Assembly (NCBI RefSeq): GCF_000445445.1
Contig: NZ_ASXP01000004.1
Coordinates: 186,001 to 250,000, forward strand
From: Sporomusa ovata DSM 2662
GTDB taxonomy: Bacteria > Bacillota > Negativicutes > Sporomusales > Sporomusaceae
Length of the DNA stretch: 64,000 bases
Direction of reading: 5' to 3'
This document shows positions 1 to 7,625 of this stretch, in pieces (position 1 is the first letter of the stretch; the number at the start of each line of letters is the position of its first letter). The notes under the pieces are model-generated. The model searched no databases. It saw only the letters and a list, made by a program, of their open reading frames with translations, and was not told the origin of the DNA. The position numbers were made by a program, and so were the translations under genes.

Positions 1-1
1 G

Positions 2-925
2 TTGACGGAAAGTCCCGCGTTTCAGACCATTGCCCGGCAACTGCTGGAGCCGGATTTAAAGATTTCCTTCCATACCGGCGGGGCCAATGCGGCGGAAGAT
101 CAGTATTACGCCCTGCTGTCTAAGGAAACAAGTACGGTTTTAGCACAGTTTAGCAGCGCCGAGGGAGATTTGCTTCTGTTGTATTTCCCCGGGGAAAAAG
201 CTTTTCTGGAATGGTGGACCGGCACTTACGCCTCCCCGGGCATGGACGACTACCCGGCACTATTCGGCAGCGGTATTTTGGAGAGCGAGGTTCTGATCTG
301 CGCTCTGCATTGTGTGGATATGTATCGCCGCTTTTATCTGGAGAGCATGCTGGATTATCGCGGGGTAGTAGATGTAGCCGCCAGCAGCGCGGATTTTGGG
401 CAATTATTGAAACGGGCTCTGGCCAGCGGTGATAAGCGCTGGCTGCTGCCGGCTCTGGTTGAAATAACGCCGGGCCTGAAGAGCATTCCCATAGCCTTAA
501 AGCCGGAACATATGCAAAAAATTGAGGAATTGGGCTTTATCACCAGCAAAGATGCTGTTTTCACGCTGGCGGAACGTTCCCGGCTGATGGGGACCGAATT
601 TATCAGCGCCTGGATGAATGCCACCGGCTGGCAGGCTAGTGCGTTGATTAAAGGGGAGGAAAGGAGCCTGTCCCGGGTATTTCTGGCCGTAACAGCTTTT
701 ACCAATCACCTGTTTTCCTTTGAAACCGGCAGCGGAGGAGAAGGCCGTTTTCGTCACCAGACCGCCAATGCGTCTGAATTGGCAGGGACTTTGCTGCAAT
801 GGACGACCGCTTTGCGCCGGGCTGTTCCTGCCGGAGCCGGACCGCAGCGGAATTTTTGCGGGCAGTGCGGCGGAAAGATTAGCCCGGACAAAAAGTTTTG
901 CGGTCATTGCGGGGCTGCCTTATGA
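2..925 (+). CDS. zinc-ribbon-tailed protein of unknown function, possibly 5'-partial
   Basis: I do not recognise the main body (about 280 residues, mixed hydrophobic and acidic, no signal peptide or clear membrane segment). The last 25 residues form a double-CxxC zinc ribbon (CGQC ... CGHC), of the kind found at the ends of many bacterial membrane-associated or regulatory proteins. The reading frame is open from the first bases; a TTG at position 2 could be a start, but the gene may begin outside the window. It lies 50 bases upstream of the LemA gene on the same strand, so the three genes from here to 3446 probably form one operon linked to envelope function. That role is inference from the neighbours. 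Confidence 0.6.
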   Translation: MTESPAFQTIARQLLEPDLKISFHTGGANAAEDQYYALLSKETSTVLAQFSSAEGDLLLLYFPGEKAFLEWWTGTYASPGMDDYPALFGSGILESEVLICALHCVDMYRRFYLESMLDYRGVVDVAASSADFGQLLKRALASGDKRWLLPALVEITPGLKSIPIALKPEHMQKIEELGFITSKDAVFTLAERSRLMGTEFISAWMNATGWQASALIKGEERSLSRVFLAVTAFTNHLFSFETGSGGEGRFRHQTANASELAGTLLQWTTALRRAVPAGAGPQRNFCGQCGGKISPDKKFCGHCGAAL

Positions 926-975
926 AACAAGGATTGCGGGGTGAAGGCGTAAGAGGCAAAGAAGGAGGAAGGGAA

Positions 976-1536
976 ATGTTTGTCGGAATGATTGTCGGCG
1001 GCACTTTAGTGCTCCTTGTGGTCCTATTTTTAATTGTTACCTATAACACTTTGGTGCGCTTGCGGCAAAGGGTTCAGAATGCCTGGTCACAGGTCGATGT
1101 CCAGCTTAAAAGGCGCTATGACTTGATCCCAAACCTGGTAAATGCGGTTAAAGGCTATGCGCAGCATGAGAAAGAAACGCTGGACAGAGTGACTCAGGCA
1201 AGAAACATGGCGATAGCAGCCGGGAGCGTGGCCGAGCAGGCCCGGGCGGAAAACATGCTAAGCGGAGCGTTAAAGTCTCTGTTCGTAGTAGCCGAAGCCT
1301 ATCCCGAACTAAAGGCCAACACTAATTTCCTGCAGCTGCAGACCGAACTTAGCGATACGGAAAGCAAGATTGCTTTTGCCCGTCAGTTTTACAATGACAC
1401 GGTGCAAAATTTCAACACGGAAATAGAATTGTTCCCGGCGAATCTGGTGGCCGGCATGCTGGGGTTTGCGATGGTTGATTATTTTACCCTGCGGGAGGAA
1501 GCGGAAGCCCGTCAGAATGTGCAGGTGACTTTTTAA
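976..1536 (+). CDS. lemA: LemA family membrane protein
   Basis: A 186-residue protein with one N-terminal membrane helix (residues about 3-24), then the LemA signature: an RxRxxNAWSQVDVQLKRRYDLIPNL-like stretch, a GYAQHEKETL segment and a long helical region with FNxxxxxFPxNLVA near the end. LemA proteins sit in the membrane with a helical domain facing outward and usually pair with a TPM or DUF2207 protein; their biochemical role is unsettled. The ATG at 976 is chosen because GGAGGAAGGG precedes it at a good distance; an upstream ATG at 898 would overlap the previous gene. The DUF2207 gene follows after 17 bases, which supports the call. Confidence 0.93.
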   Translation: MFVGMIVGGTLVLLVVLFLIVTYNTLVRLRQRVQNAWSQVDVQLKRRYDLIPNLVNAVKGYAQHEKETLDRVTQARNMAIAAGSVAEQARAENMLSGALKSLFVVAEAYPELKANTNFLQLQTELSDTESKIAFARQFYNDTVQNFNTEIELFPANLVAGMLGFAMVDYFTLREEAEARQNVQVTF

Positions 1537-1553
1537 AGGAGATTTCTTATATT

Positions 1554-3446
1554 ATGAACAAAAAAGGGGTTTTCCTGAGACATAAAATCGGCTGGCTTTG
1601 CCTGATTTTATGGTTGCTGCTGTTTTTGCCGGACACCGCCCTGGCTCGTTCTTTAAGCATGGAACAGGTAGTGGTTGAAGCTGAGGTTTTGCCGGATGCT
1701 TCTCTGCGGGTAACGGAAAGAATAGCGATCGACTTTTCCGGGAAGTGGAACGGCTTTCACATAAAAATTCCCCAGAGCGGCACACCGGTCAGGGAAGTGA
1801 AGGTTGCGGAAAACGGCCGGCCCTACACCTTTAATCCCGGCACTCAATACGGCCCCCCCGGCACCTTCCTGATTAAGGATGAAGGGTATCAAATAACGAT
1901 TGACTGGAGTATCGCAGCTCAGGATGAAGTACGAACCTTCGACGTATCTTACCGGATTATAAATGCGGTTGTAATTCACAATGATGTGGCCGAACTGTAC
2001 CGTAAGTTTATCGGGAGCGCGAATCCGCAACGGATTCGCGAGGTCAAGGTTAAATTAAAATTGCCGGCGGGTGCGGAGCGCCTGACGCAGGGAAAAGACA
2101 TAAAAATCTGGGGACACGGTCCTTTGCAGGGAGAAGTGGCCTTTTCCGGCTTTGATTCGATAACATGGCAGGCCGCCAAACTTCCTCCCTATACCTTTGT
2201 GGAGGGCCGGGTCGTCATGCCGACGGCGCTGTTTCCCGGCGCCCCCTCCGCTGCTTATACCAACCGGGCTGCTCTTGCCGGCATCTTAGCGGAAGAAGAG
2301 GCCTGGGCTCAAGCGGCCAACCGCGAGCGCTGGCTGGCCCGGGCGGAAATAGCCGGGGCAGTTTTGCTAATCGTATGTGCCTGCGGCGTGGTATTGCTGT
2401 TATGGCGCAAATATGGGCGGCCCTACCCTGCCAAATTTGACGGGACTTACTACCGCGAACTGCCTGCGCCATACAGCCCTGCGGAACTGAGTGTGCTTTG
2501 GAACTATAGCAAGGTGCAGGGGCATGATCTCACCGCTACCATACTGGACTTGGCCCGGCGCAAATTCCTGCGGATTGAGGAAGAACACGTCAATGAAAGC
2601 AAGCTGCTGGGCAACAGGAAAGTAAAAACCTATCGTCTCATTTTTCTCGATGCGCCGCAGCCGGCTGCTTTGCGGAATCCGGCGGAAGCCGAACTGCGCG
2701 CGCATGAGCAGGATTTGCTGGACTATCTGCGTCATACCATTGCCTGCGGCCGTGAATATTTATTTTTAGCTGATATTGAAGTCTTTGCCAAAAGCCACAG
2801 TAGAGATTTTTACGGGTTTTGGCGATCATGGGTTGCAGGCATAAACGAGCAGATGGAGCAAGCTGACTTTTTCGATCACAGCGGCAACATGCCTCTGGCT
2901 ACTGTTTTGGGTGGATTGCTGCTTTTTACACTGGGAGCTATCGTCCTCTTCAATAGTACGATGACTATACTGGGTGTGTCCCTGCTGATTGCTGCGGCCA
3001 TTATTGCCCTGATACCGCGTTCATTTAAGCGGCGCTCACCGTCCGGGCAGGAAGATTTCGTACGCTGGCAGGCTTTTAAACGTTTTCTCCTGCACTTTTC
3101 ACAAATGCAGCGTCATGAAATACCCAGTCTGATCATCTGGGAACATTATCTGGTTTACGCAGTGACCCTGGGAGTGGCCCGCGAAGTCATGAAACAACTG
3201 GAACTGGTATTCCCCAATCTGCAGGACGGTGATTACCGCTTTGGCTATGGCTGGTACAGTTACGGAGCCCATATCGGTTTTGACACCTTGCACGGCTCCT
3301 TTAGCGATATAGAAAATGTCGTGGAGCGTTCAATTAAAACCGCTGAGAAAGCAATAAGCAAGTCGTCCTCAGACTCCGGCGGCGGGGGCGGCTTCTCCTC
3401 CGGCGGCGGTGGTGGAGGTGGCGGTTCCAGCTATGGAGGACGATAG
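1554..3446 (+). CDS. DUF2207 domain membrane protein with glycine-rich tail
   Basis: 630 residues. It has an N-terminal signal or anchor segment (about 12-30), a large extracytoplasmic beta-rich domain (about 35-225), a membrane helix at about 262-285, a cytoplasmic part, a second hydrophobic hairpin near 450-490, and a C-terminal run of serine and glycine (almost only G, S, F and Y in the last 28 residues). This order is the DUF2207 family pattern; members are commonly encoded next to LemA and are proposed to act together in the envelope. The ATG follows AAAGGAG at a suitable distance. No later gene is co-directional before the tRNA promoter, so this is likely the operon end. Confidence 0.9.
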   Translation: MNKKGVFLRHKIGWLCLILWLLLFLPDTALARSLSMEQVVVEAEVLPDASLRVTERIAIDFSGKWNGFHIKIPQSGTPVREVKVAENGRPYTFNPGTQYGPPGTFLIKDEGYQITIDWSIAAQDEVRTFDVSYRIINAVVIHNDVAELYRKFIGSANPQRIREVKVKLKLPAGAERLTQGKDIKIWGHGPLQGEVAFSGFDSITWQAAKLPPYTFVEGRVVMPTALFPGAPSAAYTNRAALAGILAEEEAWAQAANRERWLARAEIAGAVLLIVCACGVVLLLWRKYGRPYPAKFDGTYYRELPAPYSPAELSVLWNYSKVQGHDLTATILDLARRKFLRIEEEHVNESKLLGNRKVKTYRLIFLDAPQPAALRNPAEAELRAHEQDLLDYLRHTIACGREYLFLADIEVFAKSHSRDFYGFWRSWVAGINEQMEQADFFDHSGNMPLATVLGGLLLFTLGAIVLFNSTMTILGVSLLIAAAIIALIPRSFKRRSPSGQEDFVRWQAFKRFLLHFSQMQRHEIPSLIIWEHYLVYAVTLGVAREVMKQLELVFPNLQDGDYRFGYGWYSYGAHIGFDTLHGSFSDIENVVERSIKTAEKAISKSSSDSGGGGGFSSGGGGGGGGSSYGGR

Positions 3447-3526
3447 AGCTGTGAGTTCTTTGCGGCGTTTCGCTGCACTCTCTTCAATGATGGTACTGTC
3501 GGAAAAATGTTTTCTAAGAAAAGGTA

Positions 3527-3555
3527 TTGCCAAACGAGGTCGGGCAGGTTATAAT
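3527..3555 (+). promoter_or_regulatory. sigma-A-type promoter of the tRNA
   Basis: TTGCCA (3527-3532) and TATAAT (3550-3555) are separated by 17 bases, a near-consensus housekeeping promoter. It lies 74 bases before the tRNA-Pro, with no gene between. Confidence 0.7.
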
Positions 3556-3628
3556 AATCTTCGCAATAAGATACAGTTTGTGACGGAAATGCAGTCTCAT
3601 TCACGTATGATTTGGTTACTTATACAAT

Positions 3629-3705
3629 CGGGGCGTGGCTCAGTTTGGTAGAGTACCTGGCTTGGGACCAGGGGGCCGCAGGTTCGAATCCTGCCGCTCC
3701 GACCA
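3629..3705 (+). tRNA. tRNA-Pro (anticodon TGG)
   Basis: A full cloverleaf can be drawn. The acceptor stem CGGGGCG pairs with CGCTCCG with one G-U pair. The anticodon stem CCTGG/CCAGG encloses the loop CTTGGGA with anticodon TGG, the T-arm has GGTTCGAATCC, and CCA is encoded at 3703-3705. A promoter lies upstream and a terminator directly downstream, so it is transcribed as a single gene. Confidence 0.97.
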
Positions 3706-3710
3706 GTAAA

Positions 3711-3741
3711 AAAGAATCGCATGATGTGCGATTCTTTTTTT
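3711..3741 (+). terminator. rho-independent terminator after tRNA-Pro
   Basis: An 11-bp stem (3711-3721 with 3727-3737) has a five-base loop and ends in a run of T. Confidence 0.9.
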
Positions 3742-3791
3742 GATAGAACTTTGTATATTTTGATGCAGTTCGGGAAAGTATAAAAATTTGT

Positions 3792-4862
3792 ATGAAGAAG
3801 ACGGCAATTTTTTTAGGCGGCGGTGCTTCAGCGGCGGAGGGAGCACCAGTACAAAGTATGATTTTCCAAAAATATTTTACAGCACTTCGCGCCGAAAATA
3901 ACTATAGTGACTGTACGCTGGTACGAGAGCTAAGGGCGTACTTTAAACAAATGTTTTATATTGATGTGCTTCAGGATGATTTGGATAAGATTCATTTTCC
4001 TACTTTTGAGGAGGCGATTGGTCTTTTAGATTTGGCAGTGCGCAAGCGCCAGTCTTTTAAAAATTTTGATCTTGAGAATCTTGCCCAAAATTCTAATCGG
4101 ATAGGTTATATTAGACAGTATCTAGTACTGCTAATGGCTGAAGTACTGGAAGATAAAACTTCAGTTGTTCGGGGATTTCACCGTGAATTGGTTGAACACT
4201 TGAATGAATTTGGCTGTCTAAGAGACACAATTTTTATATCAACTAATTATGATGTTCTGATTGACCGGGCGTTATCTTTTAGAGACGATATTAGAATTGA
4301 TTACGGTATTGAATTTACTAAGGATAGGAAAGAAGCTGGATTGTTATCAACTCCTCAAAGCGTGTTGCCAGTAACTCTTTATAAAGTGCATGGCTCGTTA
4401 AACTGGTCTTATTGTCCTACCTGTAATTCAGTGAAATTAATTGATGAGCAACAGGGTATTCTTAATTTGTTAACAGATCCTTCACAGGCGCGATGTTCCC
4501 AATGCCAATCAGTGAGAACTCCAGTGATTGTGCCGCCAACGTTTTTTAAGAATATGTCTAATAGCTTTTTAACTATTGTTTGGCACAAAACGGAAATGAG
4601 CCTTAATGATATTGAGCATCTTATTTTTTGTGGGTATTCGTTTCCTGATGCTGATATGCATATTAAGTATTTAATAAAGCGAATTCAGACCAACCGGACT
4701 GATAAGCTAAAGATAACGGTGATTAATAATTATCCCGGCAAAAAAGCGGAAAAGCTGGATGAAGAAAAAGAACGATATCTGCGCTTTTTAGGGACAGATA
4801 TCTGTTTTACAAATAATACTTTTGAGGATTTCTGCAGCCAAACGGAGCAATTCATAGAATAA
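3792..4862 (+). CDS. SIR2-like domain protein (candidate NAD-consuming defence protein)
   Basis: 356 residues with the SIR2-like layout: an N-terminal GGGAS nucleotide-binding turn (residues 9-13), STNYDVLIDRA near 150, KVHGSLNW near 195, and a C-terminal FCGYSFPDAD segment near 280 followed by a Rossmann-like end. Two Cys pairs (CPTC near 205 and CSQC near 238) form the structural zinc site seen in sirtuins. Stand-alone SIR2-like proteins of this size often deplete NAD in anti-phage systems, but no partner gene is visible and other roles are possible. The ribosome binding site is poor (GGGAAAG about 15 bases before ATG). The gene is more AT-rich than the LemA operon and sits directly after a tRNA, which suggests acquisition by transfer. 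Confidence 0.8.
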   Translation: MKKTAIFLGGGASAAEGAPVQSMIFQKYFTALRAENNYSDCTLVRELRAYFKQMFYIDVLQDDLDKIHFPTFEEAIGLLDLAVRKRQSFKNFDLENLAQNSNRIGYIRQYLVLLMAEVLEDKTSVVRGFHRELVEHLNEFGCLRDTIFISTNYDVLIDRALSFRDDIRIDYGIEFTKDRKEAGLLSTPQSVLPVTLYKVHGSLNWSYCPTCNSVKLIDEQQGILNLLTDPSQARCSQCQSVRTPVIVPPTFFKNMSNSFLTIVWHKTEMSLNDIEHLIFCGYSFPDADMHIKYLIKRIQTNRTDKLKITVINNYPGKKAEKLDEEKERYLRFLGTDICFTNNTFEDFCSQTEQFIE

Positions 4863-5005
4863 AAAAGCGCTATCGTGCCCTTGAGGATACAGCTAACCGG
4901 AGAGTACACACCAGAGCGCAGAGGGGAGATGTATATCGAGACATTCCCTTTGCGTACTCTGTGTCTCTGCGGTTCAAAAAAAATTATACTTTCTTTATGC
5001 ATAAA

Positions 5006-5038
5006 AAAATAAGTCGCCCAATGGGCGGCTTATTTTTT
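5006..5038. terminator. bidirectional terminator between SIR2-like gene and 42-aa gene
   Basis: A stem of about 12 bp (AATAAG.CGCCC paired with GGGCG.CTTATT) is flanked by A-runs on the left and T-runs on the right. It can therefore stop transcription from the SIR2-like gene and, on the other strand, from the small gene at 5112-5240. The 143 bases between the SIR2-like stop and this hairpin hold nothing I can recognise. Confidence 0.8.
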
Positions 5039-5111
5039 ATCCAGAGGATTTCCCTGGATTGAACGGCTAAGTCCATCTTTTTTTATTCAGCTAGGCTGAA
5101 ATGATGGTTGC

Positions 5112-5240
5112 TTATTTTTGCTTAAAGGCTAACAGTAAGATGTTATTACCGTATTTAGCGGCAAACTCTTGTTCAAACTTTTTAACGGTATCAAGTTCAT
5201 CAGTAGACAAAGTAGCAAAATTGACATTGTTAGCGTCCAT
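5112..5240 (-). CDS. 42-aa conserved-looking small protein
   Basis: 42 residues, starting MDANNVNFATLSTDEL and ending LLLAFKQK. It is predicted soluble and helical, with an N-terminal acidic cap and a C-terminal hydrophobic stretch. AAAGGGG precedes the ATG at a good distance, and a terminator lies downstream, so the ORF is well delimited. It lies 68 bases after the aldolase gene on the same strand and is probably on the same transcript, separated by a perfect stem-loop. I do not recognise a named family; the function is unknown. Confidence 0.7.
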   Translation of the reverse strand: MDANNVNFATLSTDELDTVKKFEQEFAAKYGNNILLLAFKQK

Positions 5241-5252
5241 GAGAAATCCCCT

Positions 5253-5292
5253 TTCTATAATAGGCTTACTATTACTTTTTCCTATTATAGAA
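5253..5292 (-). promoter_or_regulatory. 12-bp perfect inverted repeat between fba and the small gene
   Basis: TTCTATAATAGG (5253-5264) pairs exactly with 5281-5292 across a 16-base loop. On the minus strand the hairpin is followed at once by the AAAGGGG ribosome binding site of the 42-aa gene. It has no T-run, so an RNA processing or stability element is more likely than a terminator. Confidence 0.55.
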
Positions 5293-5308
5293 TTTATATG
5301 CCGTGATT

Positions 5309-6238
5309 TTATAAGCGGTTGCTACAGTTTAAGACATTGCGAATCTTATGTTGAACCATGTTTTTAATGGCAGCACGGGCTGGTTTGAGGTATTGACGCG
5401 GGTCAAAGTCGGAGGGGTTTTTCGCAAAGTGTTCTCTGATGGAAGCGGTCATGGCAAGGCGGAGGTCGGTATCAATGTTAATTTTGCACACTCCCAGTTT
5501 TCCGGCTCTGAGCAGCATATCCTCAGGAACACCTTGTGCGCCTTTAATTTGTCCGCCAAAGTCATTGCATTTTCCTACAAATTCAGGCAATACGGTCGAA
5601 GCGCCATGCAGTACCAGTGGGTAATCGGGTAGAAGTTTAGAAATGGTTTCAAGGCGGTCGAAGTCAAGTTTGCACTCGCCTTTGAATTTATAAGCACCGT
5701 GACTTGTGCCGATAGCAATGGCTAATGAGTCGACATTGGTGCGTTTTACAAACTTTACAGCTTGATCAGGATCAGTATATGTAGCATCTTTGGTGTTGAC
5801 CTTAATCGCATCTTCAACACCAGCCAGACGGCCGAGTTCTGCTTCAACGACAACACCACGTTCATGGGCGTAGTCTACAACTTTTTTAGTAAGCGCAATA
5901 TTTTCTTCAAACGGTAGTTTAGAGCCGTCAATCATTACTGAAGAAAATCCGCCATCAATGCAGGATTTGCAAATTTCAAAGTCTTCACCATGATCTAGAT
6001 GTAAGCAAATGGGTAAGCCGGTGTCTTCCAGGGCAGCTTCTACCAGTTTGACAAGGTAGATATGTTTGGCATATTTACGAGCGCCGGCCGATACCTGGAG
6101 AATGAGTGGAGCTTGTTCTTCCTTGGCGGCGTCAACAATGCCCTGGATAATCTCCATATTGTTGACGTTAAATGCGCCTACAGCGTACTGACCCTCGTAG
6201 GCTTTTTTAAACATCTCTTTCGAAGTGACTAATGGCAT
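5309..6238 (-). CDS. fba: class II fructose-1,6-bisphosphate aldolase
   Basis: 309 residues. It cleaves fructose-1,6-bisphosphate to dihydroxyacetone phosphate and glyceraldehyde-3-phosphate in glycolysis, using a divalent zinc ion. Visible class II features are GAFNVNNMEI near the N-terminus, the LHLDHGEDF zinc-binding and catalytic segment (about 80-88), EAELGRLAGVED (about 130-141), GTSHGAYK with a zinc His near 178, and LVLHGAS near 208. Tagatose-bisphosphate aldolases share this fold, but the general sequence fits the glycolytic enzyme. The ATG at 6238 is preferred because AGGAGGG precedes it; an upstream ATG adds 19 residues unlike the family. It follows the pseudouridine synthase gene on the same strand. 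Confidence 0.93.
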   Translation of the reverse strand: MPLVTSKEMFKKAYEGQYAVGAFNVNNMEIIQGIVDAAKEEQAPLILQVSAGARKYAKHIYLVKLVEAALEDTGLPICLHLDHGEDFEICKSCIDGGFSSVMIDGSKLPFEENIALTKKVVDYAHERGVVVEAELGRLAGVEDAIKVNTKDATYTDPDQAVKFVKRTNVDSLAIAIGTSHGAYKFKGECKLDFDRLETISKLLPDYPLVLHGASTVLPEFVGKCNDFGGQIKGAQGVPEDMLLRAGKLGVCKINIDTDLRLAMTASIREHFAKNPSDFDPRQYLKPARAAIKNMVQHKIRNVLNCSNRL

Positions 6239-6309
6239 TGAAATCCCTCCTCTATTTTTTGGAAAACCATATAGTATAGCATATATCGTATTCATTATAG
6301 CACAATTGG

Positions 6310-7188
6310 CTATAAATTACTCGCCAAGTTGGTTATTAAATTGTTGAGATCGGCAGGCAGTGGACTGACAAGTGTAAGTTGCTGCTTGGTAATAGGATGC
6401 GGTAAGATTAGTTTTGCCGCATGGAGAGCTTGGCGGCTAAGCAAGGTGATAGAACCGCCGTATAAATCATCTCCTAGCAGGGGGCAGCCGATATAGCTTA
6501 AATGGACTCTTATCTGATGGGTACGCCCTGTTTCTAGTGTGATGTCGAGTAAACAGGCATTACTGAAGGTGGCAAGGACCGAATAACGGGTAATTGCCTG
6601 CTGACCGTCGGGTCGAACCTCACGTTCAATAATACTGCCCGGTTTTCGGCCAATAGGTACATTAATTACGCCCTGGGGTGGTTTCGGGACTGCTGCAGTT
6701 ATAGCCAGGTATTGTTTAGTTATATGCTGTAGGTTTTGATTTAGCACATGCTGAATATCAGGTCGCTTAGCGATTAGTACCAGACCTGAGGTATTGCGGT
6801 CTAAGCGATTGACAGGGTGAAAGCCGTATAGGTAGTTATGTGTGCTATAATAATGCAGCACAGCATTGCCAAGCGTACCTGAGGGCTGACCAGACGTTGG
6901 GTGAACAAGCATACCGGCAGATTTTTCTACCACCAACAGCCACTCATCCTCGTATAAAATAGTAAGCGGCAGGTTTTCTGGAGTAATAGAGGAATTATTC
7001 GGCCAGGAAACTGTAATGATGTCTCCAGGGTAGACTAGGTCATTGATTGCTGCCGGGCGGGTGTTGATGACAATACTACCACTATTCTTTATTTTGCGCC
7101 ATAGTGTTAATGATAATCCAGCCTGCCGGCGTAAAAAATCTTTTACTGGCAGGGCGGGACAGGTGGAAGATACTTTAAAATCAGGCAT
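6310..7188 (-). CDS. RluA/RluD-family pseudouridine synthase
   Basis: 292 residues. It isomerises specific uridines in rRNA or tRNA to pseudouridine. An N-terminal S4-like RNA-binding region (about 12-70) is followed by the catalytic domain with HPVNRLDRNTSGL, whose Asp is the nucleophile, then GRTHQIRVHL and GCPLLGDDLYGG, all hallmark motifs. It cannot be assigned to RluA, RluC or RluD substrates from sequence alone; the S4-like domain favours the RluC/RluD branch. The ATG at 7188 has AAGGAG five bases upstream; the frame is open further upstream without a better start. It ends 71 bases before fba. Confidence 0.92.
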   Translation of the reverse strand: MPDFKVSSTCPALPVKDFLRRQAGLSLTLWRKIKNSGSIVINTRPAAINDLVYPGDIITVSWPNNSSITPENLPLTILYEDEWLLVVEKSAGMLVHPTSGQPSGTLGNAVLHYYSTHNYLYGFHPVNRLDRNTSGLVLIAKRPDIQHVLNQNLQHITKQYLAITAAVPKPPQGVINVPIGRKPGSIIEREVRPDGQQAITRYSVLATFSNACLLDITLETGRTHQIRVHLSYIGCPLLGDDLYGGSITLLSRQALHAAKLILPHPITKQQLTLVSPLPADLNNLITNLASNL

Positions 7189-7250
7189 AGTGACTCCTTG
7201 CGCTAACTGGTTATATTCTATTATTCGCATTGCCAGTAAAAAAATCCTTT

Positions 7251-7280
7251 TAAAAAATACAGGAGGCAAGCTGCCTCCTT
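7251..7280 (-). terminator. rho-independent terminator (minus strand)
   Basis: AGGAGGCA (7261-7268) pairs with TGCCTCCT (7272-7279) across a three-base loop. On the minus strand this is followed by a T-run (complement of 7252-7258). It ends the truncated gene at 7296-7600. Confidence 0.85.
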
Positions 7281-7295
7281 GTACGAAAGATGGGA

Positions 7296-7600
7296 TTACA
7301 TCATATTTTGTACCATACTAATAATTTCTACTATATGTTCGCGTTCCATCGCTACAGATTCTTTGATATAGTCTCCCATGGGATTTGCCCGTAAGCTGTA
7401 GAAGTAGGCAAAACGCCGGTGGCGACGGATAAGACCTAAAAGGAGTGCCATAATTAGTAAGCGGCTGCCAAAGAATTGTCGCTGCTCGGTGTCAACAGGT
7501 TCATTGTCGTGCGTTGTAAAGCCGTGTTTTTTCATGACGGCGGCAAAACTTTCTTCATGCATGCAGATCATGTGGAGTACATGGGTACAATGTTGGAAAG
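7296..7600 (-). pseudogene. 3' half of a ferritin-like host gene, interrupted by the prophage
   Basis: The minus-strand frame is open from the prophage edge to a stop at 7296, giving about 100 residues. An ATG at 7571 would yield 91, but the frame continues upstream with sensible sequence (FQHCTHVLHMICMHEESF), with no ribosome binding site before that ATG. The protein is helical, rich in His, Glu and Met, and ends AMEREHIVEIISMVQNMM; the spacing of H and E residues recalls ferritin-like four-helix proteins. The identification is tentative. Its own terminator follows. The missing 5' half should lie at the other prophage end, outside the window. Confidence 0.6.
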
Positions 7601-7625
7601 TCAGGAATCCCTTATGGTATAAGAG
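7585..7625. other. candidate left attachment junction (attL)
   Basis: Host gene sequence and the recombinase 3' end meet here: the recombinase stop codon (7601-7603) lies inside the open frame of the truncated host gene. Serine integrase genes normally sit directly beside attP. The exact crossover dinucleotide cannot be set without attR, which is outside the window. Confidence 0.5.

Noticed and set aside
497..907. 136-aa minus-strand ORF opposite the first gene
   Set aside because: It has no start signal and shows Ser/Arg/Pro-rich shadow composition in GC-rich DNA.
5101..5367. 88-aa plus-strand ORF with hydrophobic segments
   Set aside because: It is antisense to the 42-aa gene and the fba 3' end, both with better signals.
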